Notes under the pieces: model-generated
Seen by the model: only the letters and a program-made list of their open reading frames with translations
Database searches by the model: none
Told to the model about the DNA's origin: nothing
Assembly: GCA_945897805.1 (NCBI GenBank)
Contig: CAMDFX010000013.1
Span: 27,421-91,420, forward strand
Length of the DNA: 64,000 nucleotides
Reading direction: 5' to 3'
Source: Chryseobacterium gleum
GTDB lineage: Bacteria; Bacteroidota; Bacteroidia; Flavobacteriales_D; Crocinitomicaceae
Program-made: the position numbers and the translations under genes
Part shown: positions 8,122 through 17,493 of the stretch, in pieces
Position numbering within the stretch: the stretch's first letter is position 1
Layout of the letters: every line of letters starts with the position of its first letter

Positions 8122-9852
8122 ATGAAGCACTTATTTGCCTTAATAACAGGTTTTTGCACTATTTTTGCCGGAGGATTTTCCTTCAGCCAAATTTGCACAC
8201 CGAACACAATTTACACTGCTACAGGAATTTATCCTGACACAATGCCCGAAGGGAATGTTTCTCAGCCATATTCTGAGGATATCACTTTTGTTTTACCAAC
8301 AGACACCAGTGGTTTTGACTTCTTAAATTTTGAGATTATTTCAATTTCACTGCCTGTTGGTTTGAATTGGGTTTGTAACAATGATGCAAACGGATGCAAT
8401 TACGATCCTCAAGCTAATATATATGGTTGCGTCAATGTTTCAGGTACTCCATTGCTTGCTGGCGACTATAATATTACTGTTTCAGTTTTAGCTACTTTGG
8501 AAATAGTAGGAGATATCCCAACAACATTTGAAGTTTTTATGAGGGTAAATCCTGCCCAAACGAATACAACAAATGATGGTTTCTCCATGTCAGGTTTCTC
8601 TGGATGTTCTCCAATTACTGTTGATTTTACAAACAATAATCCCGGATTAGTGCAGTATTCTTGGGACTTCGGAAATGGAAATCAATCCTCAATCGAAAAT
8701 CCTGCACCGCAAGTTTATACAACTCCAGGTGACTACATTGTGAGTTACCAAGCTTGGGATAATTTGACAACGGTCAATGTTTATACTTTAACGGGGGTTA
8801 CAGTCAATGGTATGAGCGATTATGGTGAAACATTTCCATCTTATGAAAGTGCAGATACTTATTACAAAATATTTGAAGATGGCGTTTTATTTGGAACTTC
8901 TTCAATTATTGCTGATACTGATCCGCCTGTTTCTTGGACAACTAGTAATTTGCTAGATCCAACAAAAGTATACACCATTGAAATTTGGGAATCAGATGTA
9001 GGAGAATTTGGTTTTGGTGGGGATGATTATATGGGTATTCATACATTAAATATTGGCGGCTGTAATGGCTGCGCTGCGGGTTCTGCAAACATTAATTATT
9101 CAATTACTTTGCAAACGATTTTACCAGTGCCATTGGTTGTTTCAGTAGATACAATTCACGTGTATGGTGCTCCAGGTGTGCCTAATATTTATTTTGATTC
9201 TATTAATCATACATTATTTACAGATTCAATCAGCAATGATTTACAATGGTATTTTGAAGGTAGTCCAATTTCAGGTGCAACAAATGCTTCTTTGGTTATT
9301 GAAAACTCAGGTGCTTATTCATTAGTTGCGATCAGTGGTGGTGGTTGTGTGGCATTTTCTGATACACTAGACGCCGTTTATTGTAACCAAGCAGCGCCAG
9401 TGATTACTCAAACTGGAAATGAACTGTCAGTAATCAGTGTACCTGGCAATCTTGTTCAATGGTTCTTAAACGGAACAGCCATTCCAAACGCGGTTTCAAA
9501 CACATTGCCTATTTCCAATGGAGGAAATTACACCGTTGTTTTGACTAGTTCAGTAGGTTGTGAATATGAATCAGCAGTGTACAATTCTACCTTGGGAATT
9601 TCAATATTAGCTAAAAAACCATTTTCAATTTACCCAAATCCTTCCGAAGGAATTGTTTATGTGAAAGTGACTACAGCAGCCGATGATTTTAAAATAAACG
9701 TGAGAGACATGTCAGGAAGAATAGTAAGAACAATTAATTCAAAAGAAGAATTGAATGGAGGAATTAATCTTTCTGAATATGGAAAAGGTGTCTATTTATT
9801 AGAAGTTAATTTCTCAAATTCTCAATTTGTAGAAAGAGTAATAATTAAGTAA
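8122..9852 (+). CDS. T9SS-secreted protein with PKD domain and type A sorting domain
   Basis: A 576-aa exported protein. The N-terminal signal peptide is MKHLFALITGFCTIFAGGFSFSQ. Around residues 155-215 lies a PKD domain (YSWDFGNGNQSS, then PGDYIVSYQAWD). Immunoglobulin-like segments around LQWYFEGSPISGATN and VQWFLNGTAIPNA follow. The last about 80 residues form a type A C-terminal sorting domain: FSIYPNPSEGIVYVKV, then DMSGRIVRT, then GVYLLEV and VERVIIK. The protein is therefore expected to pass the outer membrane through the GldKLMN/Spr machinery encoded 5 kb downstream. Cargo function is unknown; no enzyme domain is visible. A terminator follows closely. Confidence 0.92.
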   Translation: MKHLFALITGFCTIFAGGFSFSQICTPNTIYTATGIYPDTMPEGNVSQPYSEDITFVLPTDTSGFDFLNFEIISISLPVGLNWVCNNDANGCNYDPQANIYGCVNVSGTPLLAGDYNITVSVLATLEIVGDIPTTFEVFMRVNPAQTNTTNDGFSMSGFSGCSPITVDFTNNNPGLVQYSWDFGNGNQSSIENPAPQVYTTPGDYIVSYQAWDNLTTVNVYTLTGVTVNGMSDYGETFPSYESADTYYKIFEDGVLFGTSSIIADTDPPVSWTTSNLLDPTKVYTIEIWESDVGEFGFGGDDYMGIHTLNIGGCNGCAAGSANINYSITLQTILPVPLVVSVDTIHVYGAPGVPNIYFDSINHTLFTDSISNDLQWYFEGSPISGATNASLVIENSGAYSLVAISGGGCVAFSDTLDAVYCNQAAPVITQTGNELSVISVPGNLVQWFLNGTAIPNAVSNTLPISNGGNYTVVLTSSVGCEYESAVYNSTLGISILAKKPFSIYPNPSEGIVYVKVTTAADDFKINVRDMSGRIVRTINSKEELNGGINLSEYGKGVYLLEVNFSNSQFVERVIIK

Positions 9853-9872
9853 ATTGTTTTTTTCAATAAATT

Positions 9873-9903
9873 AAGCCGTTCATTTTTGGGCGGCTTTTTT
9901 GTT
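9873..9903 (+). terminator. Rho-independent terminator
   Basis: AAGCCG (9873-9878) pairs with CGGCTT (9891-9896) across a 12-nt loop and is followed by TTTTTTG. It closes the T9SS cargo gene. Confidence 0.75.
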
Positions 9904-10018
9904 TTTTAATAGTTCTATTTTTTCATTTTCACTAAAAATGATTAGATTCAAAAAAGTTCCAGTTTACTTAAATTATGAATCTATTAACATGCAATAATGG
10001 ATAATAAAAAAAATTGAA

Positions 10019-10050
10019 TTTGTTTTTTGAATAGAATTACGCTTATTTTG
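10019..10050 (+). promoter_or_regulatory. Candidate Bacteroidota-type promoter of topA
   Basis: TTTG at 10019-10022, 20-bp spacer, TTATTTTG at 10043-10050 (7 of 8 to TAnnTTTG). Transcription would start about 30 nt before the topA ATG. Confidence 0.4.
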
Positions 10051-10089
10051 CACAGCTTTTAAAGCAAATCATTTAAAATAAATCAGCAC

Positions 10090-12513
10090 ATGGCTAAAAA
10101 TTTAGTAATAGTCGAGTCACCAGCAAAGGCAAAAACCATTGAAGGTTATCTCGGAAAGGATTTTGTTGTTAAATCTAGTTATGGTCATGTTAGAGATTTG
10201 GCAAAGAAAGGGATAGCGATTGAAATTGATAATAATTTCAAACCGAATTATGAAGTTTCGCCAGATAAAAAAGCAATTGTCGCTGAATTAAAGAAATTAG
10301 CGAAAGAGGCAGAAGTTGTCTGGCTAGCAACGGACGAGGACCGCGAAGGAGAAGCGATTTCTTGGCACTTATATGAAACTTTAGACCTTAAAAAGAAGGA
10401 AACCAAGAGAATTACCTTCAACGAAATCACGAAAGCCGCTATTTTAAAAGCGATTGATAAACCAAGAAACATCAATCAAGAATTAGTAAATGCGCAACAA
10501 GCACGCCGTGTATTAGATAGATTAGTTGGTTTTGAACTTTCTCCCGTGTTATGGAAAAAAGTGAGACCAAGCTTGTCAGCAGGTCGTGTTCAATCTGTAG
10601 CTGTTAGACTGATTGTTGAAAGAGAAAAGGAAATCATGGGTTTTCATTCAGAATCTTTCTTCAAAATTCAAGGCGTATTTTTAAAAGGAAAAGAGAAAAT
10701 CAAAGCGGAAGTAAGCCGGAATATGGGCACAGATGCTGAAGTCAAAGCATTTTTAGATTTATGTAAAGGTACAAATTTTGAGGTGCTGGATGTACAAATG
10801 AAACCAGCAATAAAAACACCTGCAAGTCCTTTTACAACTTCAACTTTGCAGCAAGAAGCCAGTTTAAAATTAGGTTTTTCAGTTTCTCGAACGATGTCTG
10901 TAGCGCAACGATTATACGAAGCAGGAAAAATTACATACATGAGAACGGATTCTGTGAATTTGTCTCAAACAGCGATTGACGGAGCAGAAGCAGAAATCAA
11001 AAGAGCGTACGGAGCAAATTATTCAAAGCCCACAAAATACCAAACAAAAAATGCCAACGCGCAAGAAGCCCACGAAGCAATTCGCCCAACTGACTTTGGT
11101 GCGCATTCAATTTCAGGCGAATCTGATGAGGTGAGATTATACGATTTAATTTGGAAACGCTCAATCGCTTCTCAAATGAGTCATGCTCAACTTGAGCGAA
11201 CTACCATTAAAATTGGTTCTTCCAAATTGCCAGAGGTTTTTACAGCCAGAGGGGAAGTTATTAAATTTGATGGTTTCTTAAAAGTATACTTAGAATCTTT
11301 GAGTGATGAAGAAGATGCTGATGATGAAAAAGAAGACACGGAATCATTACTTCCTGCAGTGATTGTTGGTGAAAATTTGAATAGAGACGTAATCAAAGCA
11401 ACAGAAAGATTTACTAGAGCTGCGCCAAGATATGCAGAAGCTTCTTTGGTGAAAAAATTAGAAGAACTTGGAATCGGACGTCCTTCAACCTATGCGCCAA
11501 CAATTTCGACAATCCAAAAAAGAGGATACGTTGAGAAAAAAGAGCGTGAAGGTGAAGAAAGAGTTTTTGCTTACTTTGAATTGAAAGAGCAATCGATCAT
11601 TGAATCCGAAAAAACAGAAATTACAGGGAAAGAAAAAAATAAACTTTCGCCAACAGATATTGGTATCGTTGTGACTGATTTCTTGGTTGAACATTTCGAC
11701 AGAATTATGGACTACCACTTCACTGCGAAAGTGGAAGCGCAATTCGATGAGATTGCAAAAGGAATGATTGAATGGACCAAAATGATTCATGATTTTTACA
11801 GTCCTTTTCATTTAAATGTGGAAGACACTTTAGAGAATTCAGAAAGAGCAACTGGTGAAAGAGAATTAGGAATTCATCCAATTTCCGCCAAGAAAATTAT
11901 TGTGAGAATCGGGAGATTTGGACCAATGGTGCAAGTGGGCGATGAAAAAGAAGATGGAGAAAAACCGCAATTTGCTTCTTTGAGAGGTGAACAGTCAATC
12001 AATTCTATAACTTTAGAGGATGCTTTAGAATTATTTAAATTGCCAAGAACATTGGGTGAATTTGAAAGTTTGACAGTCAAAGCAAATATCGGAAGATTTG
12101 GCCCATATTTGCAGCACGGAAAAGCATTTATCTCTCTCAAAAAAGAAGAGGATCCAATGACAATTGATTTAGCAAGAGCTGAAGAATTAATTTTACTCAA
12201 GCGAGAAGATGATGCTAATAAAATAATTAAGGTGTTCCCAGAAAGAGAAGATTTACAACTGTTAAATGGTCGTTGGGGAGCTTATTTGAAAATTGGAAAA
12301 GACAACTATAAATTACCCAAAGACATTGTCGTTGAAGATTTGACTTTGGAGCAATGTTTAGAAATTGCAGAGAATCAACCTGCACCAAAACGCAAACCTG
12401 GAAGTAAAGTACCAGCAAAAACTGCAGTAGCAAAAGCGAAACCAGCAACAAAAACAAAAACTGTCGCTAAGAAGAAGCCAGCCGCCAAGAAAAAGGTGGT
12501 TGCTAAAAAATAA
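10090..12513 (+). CDS. topA: DNA topoisomerase I (type IA)
   Basis: Relaxes negative supercoils by single-strand passage. The 807-aa protein starts with the Toprim domain (VIVESPAKAKTIEGYL, then ATDEDREGEAISWH). The catalytic Tyr is at about 283 in KITYMRTDS, and HEAIRPTD and GRPSTYAPTI mark the central gate domain. The C-terminal half carries repeated IGRFGP motifs (topoisomerase C-terminal repeats) instead of clear Cys4 zinc ribbons. It ends in a Lys/Ala/Pro-rich basic tail of about 40 residues, which probably binds DNA. Length and layout fit Bacteroidota TopA. The arginase-like gene begins 36 bp downstream and is probably co-transcribed. Confidence 0.98.
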   Translation: MAKNLVIVESPAKAKTIEGYLGKDFVVKSSYGHVRDLAKKGIAIEIDNNFKPNYEVSPDKKAIVAELKKLAKEAEVVWLATDEDREGEAISWHLYETLDLKKKETKRITFNEITKAAILKAIDKPRNINQELVNAQQARRVLDRLVGFELSPVLWKKVRPSLSAGRVQSVAVRLIVEREKEIMGFHSESFFKIQGVFLKGKEKIKAEVSRNMGTDAEVKAFLDLCKGTNFEVLDVQMKPAIKTPASPFTTSTLQQEASLKLGFSVSRTMSVAQRLYEAGKITYMRTDSVNLSQTAIDGAEAEIKRAYGANYSKPTKYQTKNANAQEAHEAIRPTDFGAHSISGESDEVRLYDLIWKRSIASQMSHAQLERTTIKIGSSKLPEVFTARGEVIKFDGFLKVYLESLSDEEDADDEKEDTESLLPAVIVGENLNRDVIKATERFTRAAPRYAEASLVKKLEELGIGRPSTYAPTISTIQKRGYVEKKEREGEERVFAYFELKEQSIIESEKTEITGKEKNKLSPTDIGIVVTDFLVEHFDRIMDYHFTAKVEAQFDEIAKGMIEWTKMIHDFYSPFHLNVEDTLENSERATGERELGIHPISAKKIIVRIGRFGPMVQVGDEKEDGEKPQFASLRGEQSINSITLEDALELFKLPRTLGEFESLTVKANIGRFGPYLQHGKAFISLKKEEDPMTIDLARAEELILLKREDDANKIIKVFPEREDLQLLNGRWGAYLKIGKDNYKLPKDIVVEDLTLEQCLEIAENQPAPKRKPGSKVPAKTAVAKAKPATKTKTVAKKKPAAKKKVVAKK

Positions 12514-12549
12514 AAATAGGATTGTTGATCGATATTAAACTATTTTAAA

Positions 12550-13704
12550 ATGAAAGATATTTCAATTTATTTTCAACCGATTGAAGCTTTTGAGGCTAAA
12601 AATGAATCTTTAGGTAGTTTAATCCAAATTCATACTGAAGGAAATTTTCCTGAATTAAAGCGCAATGGCATAGCAATTTTCTATTGTCCTGAATTTAGAA
12701 ACGGGGAAGAATCTTTGCATCAAAAAAGTGATGATCATTTTAGAAATGAACTGTGGAATTTATTTCCTGGCCTTTCATGGGGTTTTGAAATCTATGATTT
12801 AGGCACATTGCTTCCTGGTGAAAATATCAATGATACCTATTTTGCAATTTCTGCTGTCGTTTCTGAATTGGTGAAAGCAAAGATTATTCCAGTGATGATT
12901 GGTGGAACACAAGATTTAACTTTTCCGCTTTATCAGGCATATCAGCAGTTAGAGCAAACGGTTAACTTGGTTTCAATTGATTCCAAATTCGATTTGGGTT
13001 CGCCAGATGAACCTGTAAATAAAGATGGATACTTGAGTCAGATCTTGATGCATCGTCCTTGTTTTTTGTTTAACCACAGTGCAATCGGAGTTCAATTGCC
13101 TTTTGTGAAGCAAGCTGAAGTGGATTTGTTTGATAAATTGTATTTTGATGCATGCAGATTAGGGGAATACAATGCCAATTATAAGGTTGCAGAGCCTTTG
13201 ATAAGAAATGCAGATATTATGAGTTTAGATCTTCAGTCTATTCGAAATTCTGATTTCCAAGGAGATTATTATAACTCTCCAAATGGATTTTATGCTGATC
13301 AAGTTTGTCAAATCGTTCGCTATGCAGGAATAAGCGATAAACTGACCAGCCTAGGGATATTTAATTTACTGCCTGGCAACATTAGCAGGAGTTCAAATCA
13401 GTTGGTTGCTCAAATCATTTGGTATTTTTTAGATGGTATTTCCCAACGAAAAGGAGATTTTCCAATTGGAAGTAAAAAAGACTATTTAAAATTTATTGTC
13501 CACATGGAATCTTACGAAAACGATTTGGTTTTTTACAAAAGCCATAAATCTGATCGTTGGTGGATGGAAGTGCCTTATCCTTTGAAATCAGGCGTAAAAT
13601 TCGAAAGACATCACATGGTTCCTTGTAATCATGAAGATTATCAGTTGGCTATGCAAAATGAAATGCCTGATTTATGGTGGAAAACCTTTCAGAAATTAAG
13701 TTGA
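12550..13704 (+). CDS. Arginase/formimidoylglutamase-fold protein, metal ligands partly lost
   Basis: The 384-aa protein has the ureohydrolase fold signature, but the metal-binding motifs are altered. The usual GGDH reads GGTQ (118-121), the usual DAHxD reads DSKFD (144-148), and the usual SxDxDxxDP reads SLDLQSIRNSD (225-235). Thus two expected His and one Asp of the dimanganese site are replaced by Gln, Lys and Gln, so hydrolysis of arginine-like substrates is doubtful. Annotation pipelines would call it formimidoylglutamase. It sits between topA and the T9SS locus, which I recall as a recurrent neighbourhood in Bacteroidota, suggesting a structural or regulatory role. That role is inference. 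Confidence 0.8.
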   Translation: MKDISIYFQPIEAFEAKNESLGSLIQIHTEGNFPELKRNGIAIFYCPEFRNGEESLHQKSDDHFRNELWNLFPGLSWGFEIYDLGTLLPGENINDTYFAISAVVSELVKAKIIPVMIGGTQDLTFPLYQAYQQLEQTVNLVSIDSKFDLGSPDEPVNKDGYLSQILMHRPCFLFNHSAIGVQLPFVKQAEVDLFDKLYFDACRLGEYNANYKVAEPLIRNADIMSLDLQSIRNSDFQGDYYNSPNGFYADQVCQIVRYAGISDKLTSLGIFNLLPGNISRSSNQLVAQIIWYFLDGISQRKGDFPIGSKKDYLKFIVHMESYENDLVFYKSHKSDRWWMEVPYPLKSGVKFERHHMVPCNHEDYQLAMQNEMPDLWWKTFQKLS

Positions 13705-13768
13705 TTTTTAGGTTTAACGTAACAATTCTTTAATTAAAACGTTTCAAGACGATGATATTGAGTGAGAA

Positions 13769-13800
13769 GTTGCACAACTGGAATAATTTGTTTATTTTCG
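13769..13800 (+). promoter_or_regulatory. Candidate promoter of the porP/sprF-gldKLMN operon
   Basis: TTG at 13770-13772, 20-bp spacer, TATTTTCG at 13793-13800 (fits TAnnTTyG). It would give a 5' leader of about 140 nt before the porP/sprF ATG. No other convincing pair is visible in this gap. Confidence 0.4.
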
Positions 13801-13945
13801 CACTTAATCAACATCAATTTGTGGAAAACCGATAAGTTTTTCACAAAAAAATTAAAATGTAAAGAAAATTAATTATTTTAGTGCCGAATTGTGAACCTAT
13901 ACGAAGGTTTTTGAGGTATTATTTATATGCAAATTAACGCTGTTT

Positions 13946-14869
13946 ATGAAAAAAAGACTACTTGCATTATCTGCTTTTGTTGTACTAACCATGGGGGTTT
14001 CTTATGGTCAGCAAGATAAATTATTGACTCATTTCTTTTATGATAAAATGAGTTTAAATCCAGGTTCCACAGGAATGGATGACGGTATTTGTGGTACAAT
14101 GATTTACAGAAATCAATGGGATAAAGTAAATGGTGCGCCAAATTCTGCTGTTTTTAATGTGGAAGCAAATTTGAATCGTTTTATTCCTGGTGGTGCAGGT
14201 TTGTCTGTTTATCATGATGCAATTGGTTTCAATCGTCAAAATAGTGCTTTATTGAATTATTCATTTCCTATTGATTTAAATGAACACGTTTTAGGTATAG
14301 GTGTTGGAATTGGTATTCTGAACTTGGGTATAGATCCAACTTGGATTCCACCAGTTACTCAAAATGACCCATCTTTAACGACTAAAACGTCGGGAACGAC
14401 TTTTGATCTTAACGCTGGATTGTTCTTTAAAAAGAAAAATAATAATTATTATTTCGGATTGTCTTCAACTCACTTGTCAGGTTCGCAGATTAAAAATTTG
14501 AATTATACCAATGCACGTCATTATGTCGCAATGGGAGGATTTAGATTCTTGAATTTATTTGGAGCTACAAAAGATTTAGATATTCAAGTGATGTCAAGAA
14601 CTGATTTAATCAAATTTTCAGCAGATGTAAATATTCGTTATGTGAATCAAGGTAGATACTACGCAGGTTTGACTTACCGTACAAGTGACGCAGTTGCTTT
14701 GATGGCAGGCTTCACTCCAGTGAAAAATTTCACCGTTGGATACTCATACGATTTAACAATAAATCAATTGTCTAGTATCTCAAGAGGTACGCATGAAGTA
14801 GTAGTTAAATACTGTTATTTCTTGCCTCCTCCGCCAGTTCACAAGTCAAAACATCCTCGTTGGTTGTAA
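13946..14869 (+). CDS. PorP/SprF family type IX secretion outer-membrane protein
   Basis: A 307-aa outer-membrane beta-barrel protein. It has a signal peptide (LLALSAFVVLTMGVSYGQQ) followed by the family hallmark LTHFFYDKMSLNPGSTGMDD and by NQWDKVNGAP, which are conserved in PorP/SprF. Alternating strands such as YYFGLSSTHLSG and YYAGLTYRTSDAVALMAGF continue to the C-terminus. PorP/SprF proteins help T9SS substrates reach the cell surface. It is located 115 bp before gldK in the same orientation, the usual porP-gldK arrangement outside Flavobacteriaceae, which argues for PorP rather than a substrate-specific SprF. Confidence 0.92.
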   Translation: MKKRLLALSAFVVLTMGVSYGQQDKLLTHFFYDKMSLNPGSTGMDDGICGTMIYRNQWDKVNGAPNSAVFNVEANLNRFIPGGAGLSVYHDAIGFNRQNSALLNYSFPIDLNEHVLGIGVGIGILNLGIDPTWIPPVTQNDPSLTTKTSGTTFDLNAGLFFKKKNNNYYFGLSSTHLSGSQIKNLNYTNARHYVAMGGFRFLNLFGATKDLDIQVMSRTDLIKFSADVNIRYVNQGRYYAGLTYRTSDAVALMAGFTPVKNFTVGYSYDLTINQLSSISRGTHEVVVKYCYFLPPPPVHKSKHPRWL

Positions 14870-14984
14870 AATTCAAAAATAATACAAATATTTGTAACCA
14901 TTTTAGAGAGGGTGCCGTTATATCAGAAATTACATTGATCCTGTAGATTGTTAATGATGTTCCGGTAAATAAAATAGAGGTAGA

Positions 14985-16550
14985 ATGAAAAAACTTTTGT
15001 TAGTAGGTCTTATTGGTTTTGTGCTTGCATCATGCAGCACAAGAACTGGACACGTGACCGGTGTACTTGGTAGAACGGTGTATCAACCGGAAATACCGTT
15101 GGGTATGGTTTATATACCAGCTGGGTCCTATAATATGGGAGAGAATGACCAAGATGTGCCATTTTTGCATCAGACGCATTCTAAAACTGTATCGGTTCAA
15201 GCTTTTTATATGGATCAAACTGAAATTACAAACAACGAATATCGTCAGTTTGTAAATTGGGTTCGTGACTCCATTGCGAGAGAAAAAATTTATGCTGGTT
15301 TAGAAGACGATGATGAAGCAAGTAAGTATATCAATTATACCGACGAGTATTTTGATGAAGCTGGTTCTGAAATTGTTCCTTTTGAGCCTAGTGATAGAGA
15401 TATCAATAGAAGCACAAGTGATCCAAATGCATCTTTGTTCTCTTTGAACTGGGACAGAGATTTTGATTACCAAGATGCAGATATTATTCCTCTGTTGGTA
15501 GATATGTATTATCCTCAGCAAGAACGTTTCTTCAAAAGAAGAGAGATTGATACGCGTAAATTAAATTACCGTTATTATTGGATCGACTTGCGTGAAGCAG
15601 CCAGAAGAGGACGAGTTGAAATCGTTCCTAATGGTTATGATAACCAAGGCAACAAAGTGGTTCCTGCTCACAGAGAATTAAATACTCCTCCTCATCCATT
15701 TACTGATGACCCACAAGGGCAAGATCTAGACATGGGTGTATTCAACAAAAAAGGTCAAAATACTTCTATACGAGGTCATGCAGACAGAGGTCGTTTTATC
15801 ATTGATGAAACTATTAATGTTTTTCCAGATACTTTATGCTGGGTAAGAGATTTTACATATTCGTTCCATGATCCAATGACAAATATGTACTTCTGGCATC
15901 CAGCTTTCGATAACTATCCTGTAGTTGGAGTTGATTGGCAACAAGCAAAAGCATTCAGTATTTGGAGAACGCAATTGTTGAACACTTGGTTGACTGCAAT
16001 GGGTGATTTATATGTAAATGATTTCCGTTTACCAACTGAAGCAGAATGGGAAAGAGCAGCACGTGGTGATTTAGCTTTGTCTCCTTATCCTTGGGGTGGT
16101 CCTTACATCAGAAATGAGTCAGGATGTTTCTTAGGGAATTTCAAACCAATGAGAGGAAGGTATTTTGAAGATGGCGGTTTCCATACTGTAAAAGCTTATT
16201 CTTACAATCCAAACGGTTGGGGATTATATTGTATGTCAGGAAACGTTGCTGAGTGGTGCGAAACTGCTTATGATGAATCTATGTACGAATTTTCTCATGA
16301 CATGAATACAGAGCACAGATATGATGCAATGGATTGGGATCCACCAAGTATGAAACGTAAAGTTTTAAGAGGTGGTTCTTGGAAAGATATTGGCTATTAT
16401 TTGCAAACTTCTACAAGAACATTTGAGTACCAAGATACTGCAAAGTCATATATCGGATATAGAAACGTAATGACACACCTAGGACGTGGTGGAAGAGATT
16501 TCACTAAAGAAGGTGGCGAAGAAATTCAAAGCGATATTCAACTTCGCTAA
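14985..16550 (+). CDS. gldK: T9SS/gliding motility lipoprotein GldK
   Basis: A 521-aa outer-membrane lipoprotein with lipobox at Cys17 (FVLASC). It carries a formylglycine-generating-enzyme/sulfatase-modifying fold: PLGMVYIPAGSYNMGEND near residue 40, RLPTEAEWERAARG, GNVAEWCETA and the terminal VLRGGSWKD. In GldK this fold is structural and not enzymatic. GldK and GldN form the periplasmic rings of the T9SS. A long insert between the N-terminal part and the catalytic-fold core (about residues 90-300) makes it somewhat longer than I expect for Flavobacterium GldK. It heads gldK-gldL-gldM-gldN with short gaps. Confidence 0.97.
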   Translation: MKKLLLVGLIGFVLASCSTRTGHVTGVLGRTVYQPEIPLGMVYIPAGSYNMGENDQDVPFLHQTHSKTVSVQAFYMDQTEITNNEYRQFVNWVRDSIAREKIYAGLEDDDEASKYINYTDEYFDEAGSEIVPFEPSDRDINRSTSDPNASLFSLNWDRDFDYQDADIIPLLVDMYYPQQERFFKRREIDTRKLNYRYYWIDLREAARRGRVEIVPNGYDNQGNKVVPAHRELNTPPHPFTDDPQGQDLDMGVFNKKGQNTSIRGHADRGRFIIDETINVFPDTLCWVRDFTYSFHDPMTNMYFWHPAFDNYPVVGVDWQQAKAFSIWRTQLLNTWLTAMGDLYVNDFRLPTEAEWERAARGDLALSPYPWGGPYIRNESGCFLGNFKPMRGRYFEDGGFHTVKAYSYNPNGWGLYCMSGNVAEWCETAYDESMYEFSHDMNTEHRYDAMDWDPPSMKRKVLRGGSWKDIGYYLQTSTRTFEYQDTAKSYIGYRNVMTHLGRGGRDFTKEGGEEIQSDIQLR

Positions 16551-16599
16551 GAATAAACAAACAAATCAAAAACTATAATATTTAAAAAACCAAAAAACT

Positions 16600-17415
16600 A
16601 TGAGTAGTGGTAGTCTATTTGAAAGCCAAGGATTTAAGAAATTCATGGCGAAATTGTATGGAATTGGAGCGGCAATTGTAATTGTTGGAGCACTTTTCAA
16701 AATTATGCACTGGCCTTTCGCAGGACCAATGTTAGTAGTAGGATTAGGAACTGAAGCGGTAATCTTTATGTTTTCAGCTTTTGAACCACTACACCAAGAT
16801 CCAAACTGGGAATTAGTTTACCCAGAGTTAGGTTTAGGTCACCAAGCAGAGCTTGACCACAATGCTGCAAGCAGAGGCGGGAAAGGTTCTAGTGTAACTG
16901 ATCAACTAGACAAAATGCTTGAAGAAGCTAAAATTGACGGTGCTTTGTTAGAAAGGCTTGGCGATGGAATGCGCGCTTTAGGTGAAAATGCTTCACAATT
17001 GAAAGGAATAACTTCTGCTGCTGCTGCTACAGATTCTTATGTTTCAAGTTTGCAAGCAGCTTCTGACAAAGTTTCTACTTTATCAGAGTCATACGAAAGA
17101 GCATCTGTATCTATTTCTGGAATGACTTCTTCTGCGCAAGAGGGGGAATCATTTGGAGAGCAAATGCAAAAAGTTTCTAAAAACTTAGCTGCATTGAATA
17201 ATGTATATGAATTGCAATTGAAAGGTTCATCTGCACATTTAGAATCTACTGAGAAATTCCAATCACAAGTCACTGAGATGATGCAAAATCTTGCTGATTC
17301 AGCGCAGGATACTAAGTTGTACAAAGAAAATATGGCAATGCTATCTAAAAACTTGACTGATTTGAATAGTGTTTACGGAAACATGTTGAAAGCCATGACA
17401 ATAACTAAAGGATAA
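16600..17415 (+). CDS. gldL: T9SS/gliding motility motor protein GldL
   Basis: Inner-membrane protein of 271 aa. Two transmembrane helices lie near the N-terminus (IGAAIVIVGALFKIMHW and PMLVVGLGTEAVIFMFSAF). The second carries the conserved membrane-embedded Glu thought to take part in proton conduction by the GldLM motor. The rest is a long cytoplasmic helical region with Ala/Ser-rich coiled-coil stretches. It stands between gldK and gldM with 49-bp and 78-bp gaps. The position and the KIMHWPFAGP motif make the assignment secure. Confidence 0.96.
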   Translation: MSSGSLFESQGFKKFMAKLYGIGAAIVIVGALFKIMHWPFAGPMLVVGLGTEAVIFMFSAFEPLHQDPNWELVYPELGLGHQAELDHNAASRGGKGSSVTDQLDKMLEEAKIDGALLERLGDGMRALGENASQLKGITSAAAATDSYVSSLQAASDKVSTLSESYERASVSISGMTSSAQEGESFGEQMQKVSKNLAALNNVYELQLKGSSAHLESTEKFQSQVTEMMQNLADSAQDTKLYKENMAMLSKNLTDLNSVYGNMLKAMTITKG

Positions 17416-17493
17416 TTTTATCAATTATGCGGAAGTTATTAATGTTATTGAACATTAATTAATTATTAATATTTAAAAGAAAAATAATTAATC

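Noticed and set aside
12550..13704. Plain annotation as formimidoylglutamase or agmatinase
   Set aside because: Three metal-ligand positions are substituted, so the enzymatic name would claim an activity the sequence does not support.
15030..15521. Several minus-strand frames opposite gldK, and similar ones opposite gldN, topA and the CzcA-like gene
   Set aside because: They are antisense shadows of well-conserved coding sequences with no motif or start signal of their own.
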